6,590 bases of DNA from assembly GCA_030610915.1 (NCBI GenBank), contig JAUWQS010000092.1, forward strand, positions 1 to 6,590, written 5' to 3'. How positions within the stretch are numbered: the stretch's first letter is position 1; the number at the start of each line of letters is the position of its first letter. Source of the DNA: Pseudomonadota bacterium (GTDB lineage: Bacteria > Desulfobacterota > Syntrophia > Syntrophales > JADFWA01). Positions 1-5,914 of the stretch are shown here, piece by piece. A program made the translations under genes and the position numbers. The notes beneath the pieces are model-generated. The model had not been told where the DNA came from. It was given only the letters and a program-made list of their open reading frames with translations, and made no database searches.

Positions 1-579
1 ACAGGAAAGGAGTTACAGTCCAATACCCTTCTTCTGGCCGGGGTCATCGTCAACGCATTTTTTTCCGCCGCTATCATGTTTCTGATCTCCACCAGTAGAA
101 ATGCAGATCTGCACAATATCATGTTCTGGCTGATGGGAAACCTAAGCCTGGCGGCCGGCAGAGAGATAATCCTGACCGCCTTCTTTCTGATTGCAGGGTT
201 TATCATCATTTACATCCATTCGAGATCCTTGAATCTTATTGTGACCGGTGAGGAGACGGCCATACAGCTTGGCGTGGATGTGGAAGGAACAAAGAAGATA
301 CTCTTTCTTGCGTCGTCACTCGTGGTTGGCGTGGCTGTATCCGTCAGCGGGATCATCGGGTTTGTCGGTTTGGTTATTCCCCACATTGTGAGGATGCTGC
401 TCGGCCCCGATCACCGGCTTTTGCTGCCGGCCTCCCTGCTTTTCGGAGCATCATTTCTCGTTGTCGCCGATACTATAGCCAGGACAATAATCCCCTCCAC
501 AGAGCTTCCTGTGGGGGTAATCACGGCTTTTTGCGGCGCTCCTTACTTTATATATCTCTTGCGAAGGAGAGTTGTCTGA
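1..579 (+). CDS. FecCD/BtuC-family ABC importer permease (5' end outside window)
   Basis: This is the C-terminal 192 residues of an inner-membrane permease of the iron-siderophore/cobalamin/heme importer family. The frame is open from base 1, and the 25 codons before the first in-window ATG (76) already match the family (LLLAGVIVNAFFSA), so ATG 76 is not the start. Family landmarks seen are FWLMGNLS; the cytoplasmic coupling segment around GEETAIQLGV, which contacts the ATPase; the SGIIGFVGLVIPHIVR block (about 346-393); then GPDHRLLLPASLL, ADTIAR, the ELPVG turn and a closing GAPYFIYLLRR. Several strongly hydrophobic segments separate them. Full family members are about 330-350 residues, so roughly 140-155 N-terminal residues lie upstream. 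The ATPase gene starts 3 bp after the stop, indicating one transcript and one complex. The substrate (ferric siderophore, cobalamin, heme or an oxyanion) cannot be decided here because the binding protein is not in the window. Confidence 0.95.
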   Translation, partial: TGKELQSNTLLLAGVIVNAFFSAAIMFLISTSRNADLHNIMFWLMGNLSLAAGREIILTAFFLIAGFIIIYIHSRSLNLIVTGEETAIQLGVDVEGTKKILFLASSLVVGVAVSVSGIIGFVGLVIPHIVRMLLGPDHRLLLPASLLFGASFLVVADTIARTIIPSTELPVGVITAFCGAPYFIYLLRRRVV

Positions 580-582
580 CCG

Positions 583-1386
583 ATGTCGATTGCGCAGTTA
601 AAAAGAGTTGGATTCAGATACGATGAGCAATGGGTGCTTAAAGATATCTCTTTTGAGATCAGAAATGGGGAATTTTTAGGAATAATAGGACCCAACGGTT
701 CCGGAAAGACAACACTTCTGAAGATTATAGACAGGATACTGATTCCTCAGGAAGGGACTCTATGGATCAATGGAATCAATATCAATGAAATGAAGAGAGC
801 TGCTCTGGCAAGGCTCATCGCTGTGGTCCCGCAGGATTCTCCCCCGACATTTCCCTTCAGTGTCGAGGAGGTGGTTTTGATGGGGAGGGCCCCTCACCTT
901 GGAAAATTGAGATTCGAGGGAAAAAGAGATTTTAAAACAGCCCGCCGGGCAATGGATATGACCGATACCCTGTCATTTGCAGGCCGGAGCATCGATGAAC
1001 TCTCCGGCGGCGAGAGGCAGAGGGTTTTGATAGCGAGAGCTCTGGCACAGGAACCGCAAATCATCCTTCTCGATGAATCCACGGCTTTTTTAGACATCAA
1101 ACATCAAATAGCCATCTTTGATCTAATAAAAATCTTGAACAAGAGAGAGGAATTGACGGTCATTTCCGTTACACACGATATAAATATGGCATCGCTTTAC
1201 TGTGATAGGATCATTCTTTTAAATGCGGGCAATATTCACTCAATAGGAACCCCTTGTGAAGCGCTCACTGAATCCAATATCAGGGAGGTTTATGAAACCG
1301 ATGTGCTGATTGACAGCAATCCGCAGACCGGACTGCCAAGAATAACACTGTTAGCGTCAAGTCTGCCGGATCAGCTTAAGAGCTGA
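583..1386 (+). CDS. FecE/BtuD-type ABC importer ATP-binding protein
   Basis: This is the 267-residue nucleotide-binding subunit that powers the preceding FecCD permease from the cytoplasmic face. Visible motifs in order are Walker A GPNGSGKTT (36-44), Q-loop Q84 in VVPQDS, the signature LSGGERQR (140-147), Walker B IILLDE (160-165) followed by STAFLD where DEPT-x-LD is more usual, and the switch histidine H198 in SVTHD. All ATPase residues are present, so it should be active. ATG 583 is the only good start: the permease stop at 577-579 is in the same frame and closes it upstream. An AAGGAGA lies at 564-570, inside the permease end, about 12 nt from the ATG. The last codons (QLKS) and the TGA at 1384-1386 fall inside an 8-bp tandem array, so the C-terminal tail has been partly shaped by that repeat. 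The substrate is unknown. Confidence 0.96.
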   Translation: MSIAQLKRVGFRYDEQWVLKDISFEIRNGEFLGIIGPNGSGKTTLLKIIDRILIPQEGTLWINGININEMKRAALARLIAVVPQDSPPTFPFSVEEVVLMGRAPHLGKLRFEGKRDFKTARRAMDMTDTLSFAGRSIDELSGGERQRVLIARALAQEPQIILLDESTAFLDIKHQIAIFDLIKILNKREELTVISVTHDINMASLYCDRIILLNAGNIHSIGTPCEALTESNIREVYETDVLIDSNPQTGLPRITLLASSLPDQLKS

Positions 1387-1444
1387 TAAGCTGGTGAGCT
1401 GGTGAGCTGATAAGCTGGTGAGCTGGTGAGCTGGTGAGCTTAAG
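1373..1444 (+). repeat. Nine-unit 8-bp tandem array (AGCTGGTG/AGCTGATA) with AGCTTAAG end units
   Basis: Nine consecutive 8-mers read AGCTTAAG, AGCTGATA, AGCTGGTG x2, AGCTGATA, AGCTGGTG x3, AGCTTAAG. The first and last units are identical and bracket the array. The ATPase stop codon is in the second unit. Because 8 is coprime to 3 and the core unit contains a TGA across its junction, the array carries stops in all three forward frames. It ends 6 bp before the Shine-Dalgarno sequence of the crotonase gene, so a change in unit number would alter the spacing between the two genes without changing the ATPase product. Confidence 0.93.
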
Positions 1445-1450
1445 AACTAA

Positions 1451-1455
1451 GGAGG
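1451..1455 (+). promoter_or_regulatory. Ribosome binding site that selects start ATG 1465
   Basis: GGAGG (within AAGGAGG) abuts the ATG at 1456 with no spacer, which is too close for initiation. It sits 9 nt before the in-frame ATG at 1465, a normal spacing. The downstream ATG is therefore preferred. Confidence 0.7.
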
Positions 1456-1464
1456 ATGTTAGAT

Positions 1465-2247
1465 ATGGAGTTTAATGAGATACTGTTTCAAATAGATCAG
1501 GGCATTGCCACAATCACACTCAACCGGCCGGATATTCGAAACGCCATCACAGGAGCGGAAATAATCATGGAGATTGAAAAGGCTTGCAAGGCCGTCAACG
1601 ATGAGATGGGGATAAAGGCGCTCATCATCACCGGCGCCGATCCCGCCTTTTCCTCCGGGGGAAACATTAAGGACATGGCCTCTAAAAGCGGCATGTTTCA
1701 CGGAAACCCCGCACAGATCATGGAAAACTACAGGCGCAATGTGCAGAGGATACCCCTCGCTGTCCATGGGGTGGAGGTCCCCACCATAGCGGCGGTAAAC
1801 GGCCCTGCCCTTGGGGCCGGTTGTGATCTTGCCCTCATGTGTGATATGAGAATAGCGTCCCGCAGGGCGAAGTTCGGCGAGACCTTCCTCAACGTGGGGC
1901 TGATCCCGGGGGATGGCGGCGCTTACTTCCTTCCCCGAGCGGTGGGCATGGCCAGGGCATGTGAACTCACCTTCACCGGCGATGTAATAGATGCCGGAAC
2001 GGCGCTTGAGATAGGGCTCGTCAACCATGTGGCTGATCATGAACAACTCATGGCAAGGGCAAATGAGCTGGCCTGCCGGATCGCTTCCAAGCCTGCAGCG
2101 GCCTTAAGGATGGCAAAGAGACTCATATACATGGGACAATACGCCACACTTCCACACCTCCTTGAGCAATCGGCTGCCTTCCAGGCCCTGTGCCACCATA
2201 CGGAAGACCACCAGGAGGCCCTGGCCGCCATGTTCGAAAAAAGGTAA
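1465..2247 (+). CDS. Enoyl-CoA hydratase/isomerase (crotonase) family protein with atypical active site
   Basis: This 260-residue crotonase-fold protein is predicted to act on an acyl-CoA thioester in the cytoplasm. The length is normal for the family. Seen (numbered from ATG 1465; the alternative ATG 1456 adds three residues): an N-terminal ATITLNRPDIRNAI strand-turn; the first oxyanion-hole segment FSSGGNIKDM (from F62); a YRRNVQRIP stretch; the second oxyanion-hole segment GPALGAGCDLAL (113-124); and FGETFLNVGLIPGDGG (137-152). In ordinary hydratases two glutamates (rat Glu144 and Glu164) do the chemistry. By motif alignment these positions are D121 and F141, so simple 2-enoyl-CoA hydration is doubtful. 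D150, in IPGDGG, is a possible alternative acid/base. The gene follows the ABC operon after an 8-bp array and precedes, on the same strand, an ene-reductase-type flavoenzyme, suggesting a shared acyl-CoA pathway. Candidate activities are isomerase, ring hydrolase or dehydratase; none is proven. Confidence 0.9.
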   Translation: MEFNEILFQIDQGIATITLNRPDIRNAITGAEIIMEIEKACKAVNDEMGIKALIITGADPAFSSGGNIKDMASKSGMFHGNPAQIMENYRRNVQRIPLAVHGVEVPTIAAVNGPALGAGCDLALMCDMRIASRRAKFGETFLNVGLIPGDGGAYFLPRAVGMARACELTFTGDVIDAGTALEIGLVNHVADHEQLMARANELACRIASKPAAALRMAKRLIYMGQYATLPHLLEQSAAFQALCHHTEDHQEALAAMFEKR

Positions 2248-2250
2248 GCA

Positions 2251-2430
2251 TTTACCGGAGAGAGCGCAGAAAACGCAGAGACGACAAAACAATTAACTTA
2301 GGATAATTGGCGGGCGGGTGGCATGGATAAACCATGTACCGGAATTTGATTCGGTATTGTTTGTCCGTGCATAACTACTCAGCGCTTATAAGAATAGTTT
2401 CTCTGCGCCCTCTGCGAGCTCTGCAGTGAA
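2251..2430. repeat. Degenerate inverted-repeat-flanked intergenic element (GCAGAG motif)
   Basis: The gap between the crotonase and flavoenzyme genes is bounded by purine-rich GCAGAG-type sequence at 2251-2283 and its inverted counterpart at 2398-2430. The right arm contains three 9-mers beginning CTCTGC. Reverse-complemented, the right arm aligns with the left at most positions, including shared CGCAGA and CGCAGAGA blocks. About 115 bp lies between the arms. No coding potential is evident. The arrangement resembles a decayed miniature palindromic element, but I see no target duplication. Confidence 0.5.
2317..2356 (+). other. Two overlapping, mutually exclusive hairpins upstream of the flavoenzyme gene
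   Basis: Hairpin A pairs 2317-2326 with 2332-2340 (GGT-g-GCATGG against CCATGTACC, one bulged G, one G-T pair, loop ATAAA). Hairpin B pairs 2337-2344 with 2349-2356 (TACCGgAAT against ATTCGGTA, one bulge, short loop). They share TACC at 2337-2340, so both cannot form at once. Neither is followed by a T-run, so neither is a standard intrinsic terminator. A role in leader RNA control is possible but untested. Confidence 0.35.
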
Positions 2431-2475
2431 TGTTCACGGCGTATCGAATGACTAAACAATATAACGGGAGGCAAA

Positions 2476-4482
2476 ATGAGCGAAGAATTTTCAAGGTTAT
2501 TTGAACCCGTCACGATAGGAAATGTTGAGATTAAAAACAGAATTGCCATGGCCCCTATGGCTATCTTAGGATTGGTTACCACAGAAGGGGGTTTTTCCAA
2601 AAGGGCGGCCGATTATTATATTGAGAGGGCAAAAGGGGGATGCGGCCTGATAATAACAGGAGCGGTAAAAGTGGAAAATGAGATTGAAAAACTTCTCATG
2701 CCCTCATTTCCCTGCCTGACATTGAATCCCTTACATTTTATCCAGTCAACATCTGAAATGATAGAGCATGTACATGCCCATGGTTCGAAGATTTTCATCC
2801 AGTTGACAGCCGGTCTGGGACATAATGCCGCCCCTGTAATACTTGAAGGCCACCCCATAGCGCCCTCCGCAACGCCATATTACTGGAATCAGACTGTGAC
2901 ATGCAGAGAGCTGACTACGGAGGAAGTAGAAAAGCTGGTCAAGAAATTTGGCGAGGCGGCAATGATAGCGGCCATGGCAGGATTTGACGGTATAGAAGTA
3001 CATGCAATGCATGAGGGTTATCTCCTCGACCAGTTCACAATGTCCATGTTCAATAAAAGAACGGATAAGTATGGCGGGGACTTGAGGGGAAGATTAACAT
3101 TGCCCACAGAGATATTGCGCGAGATAAAAGGAACCTTAGGGAAAGATTTTCCCGTCCAGCTCAGATTCAGCATAAAAAGTTACCTGAAGGGCTGGAACCA
3201 GGGAGGCCTGCCTGATGAAGAATTCGAAGAGAAGGGACGTGATATTAAAGAAAGTCTTGAAGCTGCCAGGATATTGGAGGCGGCAGGTTATGATGCGTTT
3301 AATGCCGATGCCGGCACTTACCAGGCCTGGTATTGGGCACATCCACCACATTATATAGAGCATGGATGCTATCTTACTCTAACCGAGAAGCTCAAGAAAA
3401 CGGTCGGGGTTCCTGTCATGGCTGCCGGAAGGATGGAAATACCGGAATTAGCCGAAAAAGCCATCGAGCAAAATAAGACCGATGTGGTTATGTTAGGCAG
3501 AGGACTTCTGGCCGATCCATATTGGCCGCGCAAGGTGATGGAAGGGAAAACAGAAAAAATCCGCCCCTGCCTCGGTTGTCATGATGGCTGCCTTGGAAGA
3601 TTAGCCCTGGGCAGACCCATTTCATGCGCAGTGAATCCTTCTTGCGGGCGGGAAAAAGAATACGCTTTCCATCCGGCCACTGTAACAAAGAGTGTAATGG
3701 TTATCGGTGGCGGAATCGCCGGTATGGAAGCCGCCAGAGTCGCAGCGCTCAGAGGACACAGGGTGACGCTGTACGAAAAAACAGATAAGTTAGGCGGGCA
3801 TCTTATAGAATCCGCAATTCCTGATTTTAAAGACGATGGAAAGAGACTCCTTGGGTGGTATAAAAAGGAGCTTTCCGACCTGAATGTCGAGATCAACTTA
3901 AACACTGAAGTCTCGCCGGATATAATACAGGAGAAAAAGATGGACGCTGTAATAATTGCCACCGGATCAAAGCCTGTTCTTCCGGATATTTCCGGTATCG
4001 GAAAGGACAGTGTGGTAACAGCAACCGACCTCTTGCTCGGAAAGAAAAAGGCTGGTGAAAATGTGGCTGTCGCCGGAGGTGGATTGATCGGTTGCGAAAC
4101 GGCCTTATGGCTGGCCAGGCAGGGCAAAAATGTGACTATAGTTGAAATGGCGGAGGATATTCTGTTAGCCGGTCCCCCGCTGTGTCACGCAAACAGTTTA
4201 ATGATTCTTGATCTCTTAAAATTTCATAAAATAAACATCCTGACAAATGCCAGTCTCTCAGAAGTGACAGAAGACGGCGTTGTGGTGACGGATAAAGGCC
4301 GCTCTAAAAATAGACTTTTAGTCGATACCGTGGTCATCGCAACAGGGCTTAAGTCAGACCAGGAACTATACCGGTCGCTCACAGCCGGGGTCCCCAATCT
4401 TTACCTTATAGGAGATGCGAGGCAACCCCGTAATATAATGAGTTGTATCTGGGATGCCTATGAAATAGGCCGGAATATTTGA
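2476..4482 (+). CDS. NADH:flavin oxidoreductase, 2,4-dienoyl-CoA reductase/enoate reductase type (FMN, 4Fe-4S, FAD)
   Basis: This 668-residue cytoplasmic flavoenzyme is predicted to pass electrons from NAD(P)H through FAD and a 4Fe-4S cluster to FMN, and then to an activated C=C bond. Residues 1 to about 360 form an Old Yellow Enzyme-type TIM barrel (FEPVTIGNVEIKNRIAMAPM; H176-x-x-H179-E-GYL with Y182 at the position of the FadH proton-donor tyrosine; NKRTDKYGG; AWYWAHPP; GRGLLADP). The cluster ligands are C365, C368, C372 and C384. The FAD Rossmann motif is GGGIAG (411-416), the NAD(P)H motif GGGLIG (534-539), and the end LYLIGDA...AYEIGRNI is typical. All cofactor motifs are intact. GGGAGG at 2466-2471 lies 4 nt before ATG 2476. 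Length and architecture fit dienoyl-CoA, enoate, bile-acid (BaiCD/BaiH) and 2-naphthoyl-CoA-type reductases; motifs alone cannot choose the substrate. The crotonase upstream favours an acyl-CoA. Confidence 0.95.
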   Translation: MSEEFSRLFEPVTIGNVEIKNRIAMAPMAILGLVTTEGGFSKRAADYYIERAKGGCGLIITGAVKVENEIEKLLMPSFPCLTLNPLHFIQSTSEMIEHVHAHGSKIFIQLTAGLGHNAAPVILEGHPIAPSATPYYWNQTVTCRELTTEEVEKLVKKFGEAAMIAAMAGFDGIEVHAMHEGYLLDQFTMSMFNKRTDKYGGDLRGRLTLPTEILREIKGTLGKDFPVQLRFSIKSYLKGWNQGGLPDEEFEEKGRDIKESLEAARILEAAGYDAFNADAGTYQAWYWAHPPHYIEHGCYLTLTEKLKKTVGVPVMAAGRMEIPELAEKAIEQNKTDVVMLGRGLLADPYWPRKVMEGKTEKIRPCLGCHDGCLGRLALGRPISCAVNPSCGREKEYAFHPATVTKSVMVIGGGIAGMEAARVAALRGHRVTLYEKTDKLGGHLIESAIPDFKDDGKRLLGWYKKELSDLNVEINLNTEVSPDIIQEKKMDAVIIATGSKPVLPDISGIGKDSVVTATDLLLGKKKAGENVAVAGGGLIGCETALWLARQGKNVTIVEMAEDILLAGPPLCHANSLMILDLLKFHKINILTNASLSEVTEDGVVVTDKGRSKNRLLVDTVVIATGLKSDQELYRSLTAGVPNLYLIGDARQPRNIMSCIWDAYEIGRNI

Positions 4483-4510
4483 ATCTCTTACAGGGGTAGA
4501 TTGTTATGAA

Positions 4511-4518
4511 AAAGGAGG
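4511..4518 (+). promoter_or_regulatory. Strong ribosome binding site favouring GTG start at 4527
   Basis: AAAGGAGG is followed 8 nt later by an in-frame GTG (4527-4529). The alternative ATG at 4506 has only a weak GGGGT some 10 nt upstream and would place this Shine-Dalgarno sequence inside the coding region. The GTG start also gives a cleaner signal peptide. Confidence 0.75.
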
Positions 4519-4526
4519 CAAATATA

Positions 4527-5567
4527 GTGAGAGGAATTTTAGCGTGCTCGTCAGTTTTTTTTATCCTTATCTTATCTTTTTTATCAGCGCCGCCGGAAGC
4601 TTCAGCCGATCTCACCTGGAAATATGGAGGAACGAGATATAATCTGACACAGAAGCATATCTTCAAGGGGCTCCAGCTCCCTCTTGCTCCAGATGTGCTC
4701 AGAGGGATAAGCAGCACCTTTGGCGGCACCATTTTTCCTGCTCCACCTCCACCAAACAAGTTGATTTTAATAAATTACAACCAGTTCTCACACTATGACC
4801 ACCTGAAGGATGGCAGTGGTTCCGAAGTTCCCCATAATTTTTCTGCGTCGATCTTTAGCTCCATCTTCAGGTTTATGTACACGAGCCCCATTACATTTGC
4901 AGATGGGAAGGCTCGCCTGATGCCTGAAATTTGTATTCCCTGGGCAACGGCTCGTGTCAAGGTGGACGGCGAGGTCTTAAGGAGGAAGGATATTGGTGAT
5001 ATTAAACTTGGCCTGGGAACATTCTGGAAGAATATCTTTTCCATCGGGGACGCTGATTTCGATAGTTTCATGGGGCTTGAAGTTACTCTCCCAACTGCGA
5101 AATATCGAAAAGGAGAGTTAAACATCGGCGCCAATATCTATGACGCCCTGTTTTTCTTTGAGACTTTGACAAAGCTGAATATTGGAGCAGGAGATGGCCT
5201 GTTCTGGAAGAATCACTTTCAGTTCAATTACTACGGCAAGAACGGGGACTTCATAAATCCTGTCACCCGTGATCGAGACTCCGAATATAAGTGCGGCCCC
5301 AATTTTCAATACAATCTTGCGCTTGTTTATAAATTCAACAAAAAAATAGGGACAGGGATTTCAGGGTTTTATAATCAGCAGATATCGGAAGATGAGATGG
5401 ATGGCAAAGAAATCAGGAATTCCAAAGAAAGAGCGGTAGGCGTTGGGCCCATAGTAACCATTGCCTGCCATCCGCTTGAGGGTAGTTTAAAGACTCTCTT
5501 TGTCCTGGACGCCGAAAACAACCCCGAGGGCACCGTTACCACCCTTATACTCAACTTCTTGTTTTAA
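4527..5567 (+). CDS. Predicted outer-membrane beta-barrel, phenol meta-degradation transporter (PF13557-like) family
   Basis: This is a 346-residue predicted outer-membrane protein read from GTG 4527 (353 residues if ATG 4506 is used). A signal peptide is clear: one Arg, a hydrophobic core (VFFILILSFL), then A25-S26-A27 with probable cleavage before D28. The mature part alternates short amphipathic strands with polar turns and ends in a C-terminal phenylalanine (LILNFLF), as expected for BAM-dependent barrels. KDIGDIKLGLG, then LEVTLPTAKYRKGELNIGANIYDALFF, resembles the GD...PTG.Y...lG.N core of the family annotated as a protein of the phenol meta-pathway (SphA-like). These are presumed to admit hydrophobic substrates; experimental support in the family is thin. 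It follows the flavoenzyme by 44 nt on the same strand, so co-transcription is likely. Its TAA is part of a direct repeat flanking a palindromic element. Family assignment is by pattern memory only. Confidence 0.8.
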   Translation: MRGILACSSVFFILILSFLSAPPEASADLTWKYGGTRYNLTQKHIFKGLQLPLAPDVLRGISSTFGGTIFPAPPPPNKLILINYNQFSHYDHLKDGSGSEVPHNFSASIFSSIFRFMYTSPITFADGKARLMPEICIPWATARVKVDGEVLRRKDIGDIKLGLGTFWKNIFSIGDADFDSFMGLEVTLPTAKYRKGELNIGANIYDALFFFETLTKLNIGAGDGLFWKNHFQFNYYGKNGDFINPVTRDRDSEYKCGPNFQYNLALVYKFNKKIGTGISGFYNQQISEDEMDGKEIRNSKERAVGVGPIVTIACHPLEGSLKTLFVLDAENNPEGTVTTLILNFLF

Positions 5568-5660
5568 ATCTGGTAACCGTTCACGGTTTACAGTTATCGG
5601 TTCACGGTTGGGAAAAACTGTGAACTGTGAACCGACAACTGTGAACGGTTACTAAATCTG
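5565..5660. repeat. 80-bp palindromic element with 8-bp flanking direct repeats
   Basis: The element spans 5573-5652. Its ends GTAACCGTTCAC (5573-5584) and GTGAACGGTTAC (5641-5652) are perfect 12-bp inverted repeats. Internally 5592-5605 pairs with 5627-5640 with one mismatch, giving a long cruciform/hairpin. It is flanked by identical TAAATCTG at 5565-5572 and 5653-5660, which look like a target-site duplication; the left copy includes the TAA of the outer-membrane protein gene. The resemblance continues past the right flank (TAAGCGTTCACGG against GTAACCGTTCACGG), so local duplication is an alternative to transposition. The transcribed stem could also act as a 3' RNA-stabilising structure; no T-tract follows it. 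Confidence 0.75.
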
Positions 5661-5887
5661 TAAGCGTTCACGGGTTCAAAGGTTCAGGGTTCAGGGTTCA
5701 GGGTTCCATTCTCGTTCCCGGACTGTATCTGGGATGCGAATTTACGAGAAAAGCGTCAGCTTCGTCAGGCCTAATCCAAAAGCTGGAACCAAACGGGCAA
5801 TTACTTGGGAAAAGAAGCATCTTGAACGAGGACTTCGGGCCTTCAATCCCTTCTTTGTCCTTAACCCTGAACCTGTGAACGGTTACC
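5572..5887. repeat. Composite 316-bp block bounded by 13-bp perfect inverted repeats
   Basis: GGTAACCGTTCAC at 5572-5584 is exactly inverted at 5875-5887. Inside, GGTTCAGGG units (5681-5703) face an inverted CCCTGAACC at 5865-5873, enclosing about 160 bp (5707-5864) that shows no convincing gene. A minus-strand frame is open across it, but with no recognisable protein and in a repeat context. The nested symmetrical ends suggest successive insertions or one compound miniature element. Confidence 0.6.
5672..5706 (+). repeat. Short GGTTCAG tandem repeat
   Basis: Three perfect 7-bp units GGTTCAG (5681-5701) are preceded by a GGGTTCA copy offset by two A residues and followed by the partial GGTTCCA. 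This is a low-complexity tract inside the larger composite block, with its inverted counterpart at 5865-5873. Confidence 0.75.
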
Positions 5888-5914
5888 ATAATTGAAAGTA
5901 ACTTGAATTTAATG

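Noticed and set aside
76..579. Permease starting at ATG 76
   Set aside because: Codons upstream of 76 are in frame to base 1 and match the transporter family, so ATG 76 is an internal methionine.
1459..2046. Long minus-strand open frame antiparallel to the crotonase gene
   Set aside because: It lies fully inside a well-supported gene, and its translation shows no recognisable domain. It is a codon-bias shadow.
2357..2392. Possible sigma-70 promoter (TTGTTT ... TATAAG) before the flavoenzyme gene
   Set aside because: The spacer is about 24 bp, or 20 bp if TTGTCC is used as the -35, which is too long for a credible promoter.
3579..4127. 182-codon minus-strand frame opposite the flavoenzyme gene
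   Set aside because: It overlaps the conserved cluster-binding and FAD-binding coding region, is serine/proline-rich with no domain, and is a shadow frame.
5573..5652. Intrinsic terminator of the outer-membrane protein gene
   Set aside because: The hairpin is strong, but no T-tract follows it, and its length and flanking direct repeats fit a mobile-type palindrome better.
5724..5737. 14-bp identity TGTATCTGGGATGC shared with the last codons of the flavoenzyme gene (4444-4457)
   Set aside because: The match does not extend in either direction at the DNA or protein level. A 14-mer shared once in 6.6 kb is only mildly unlikely by chance.
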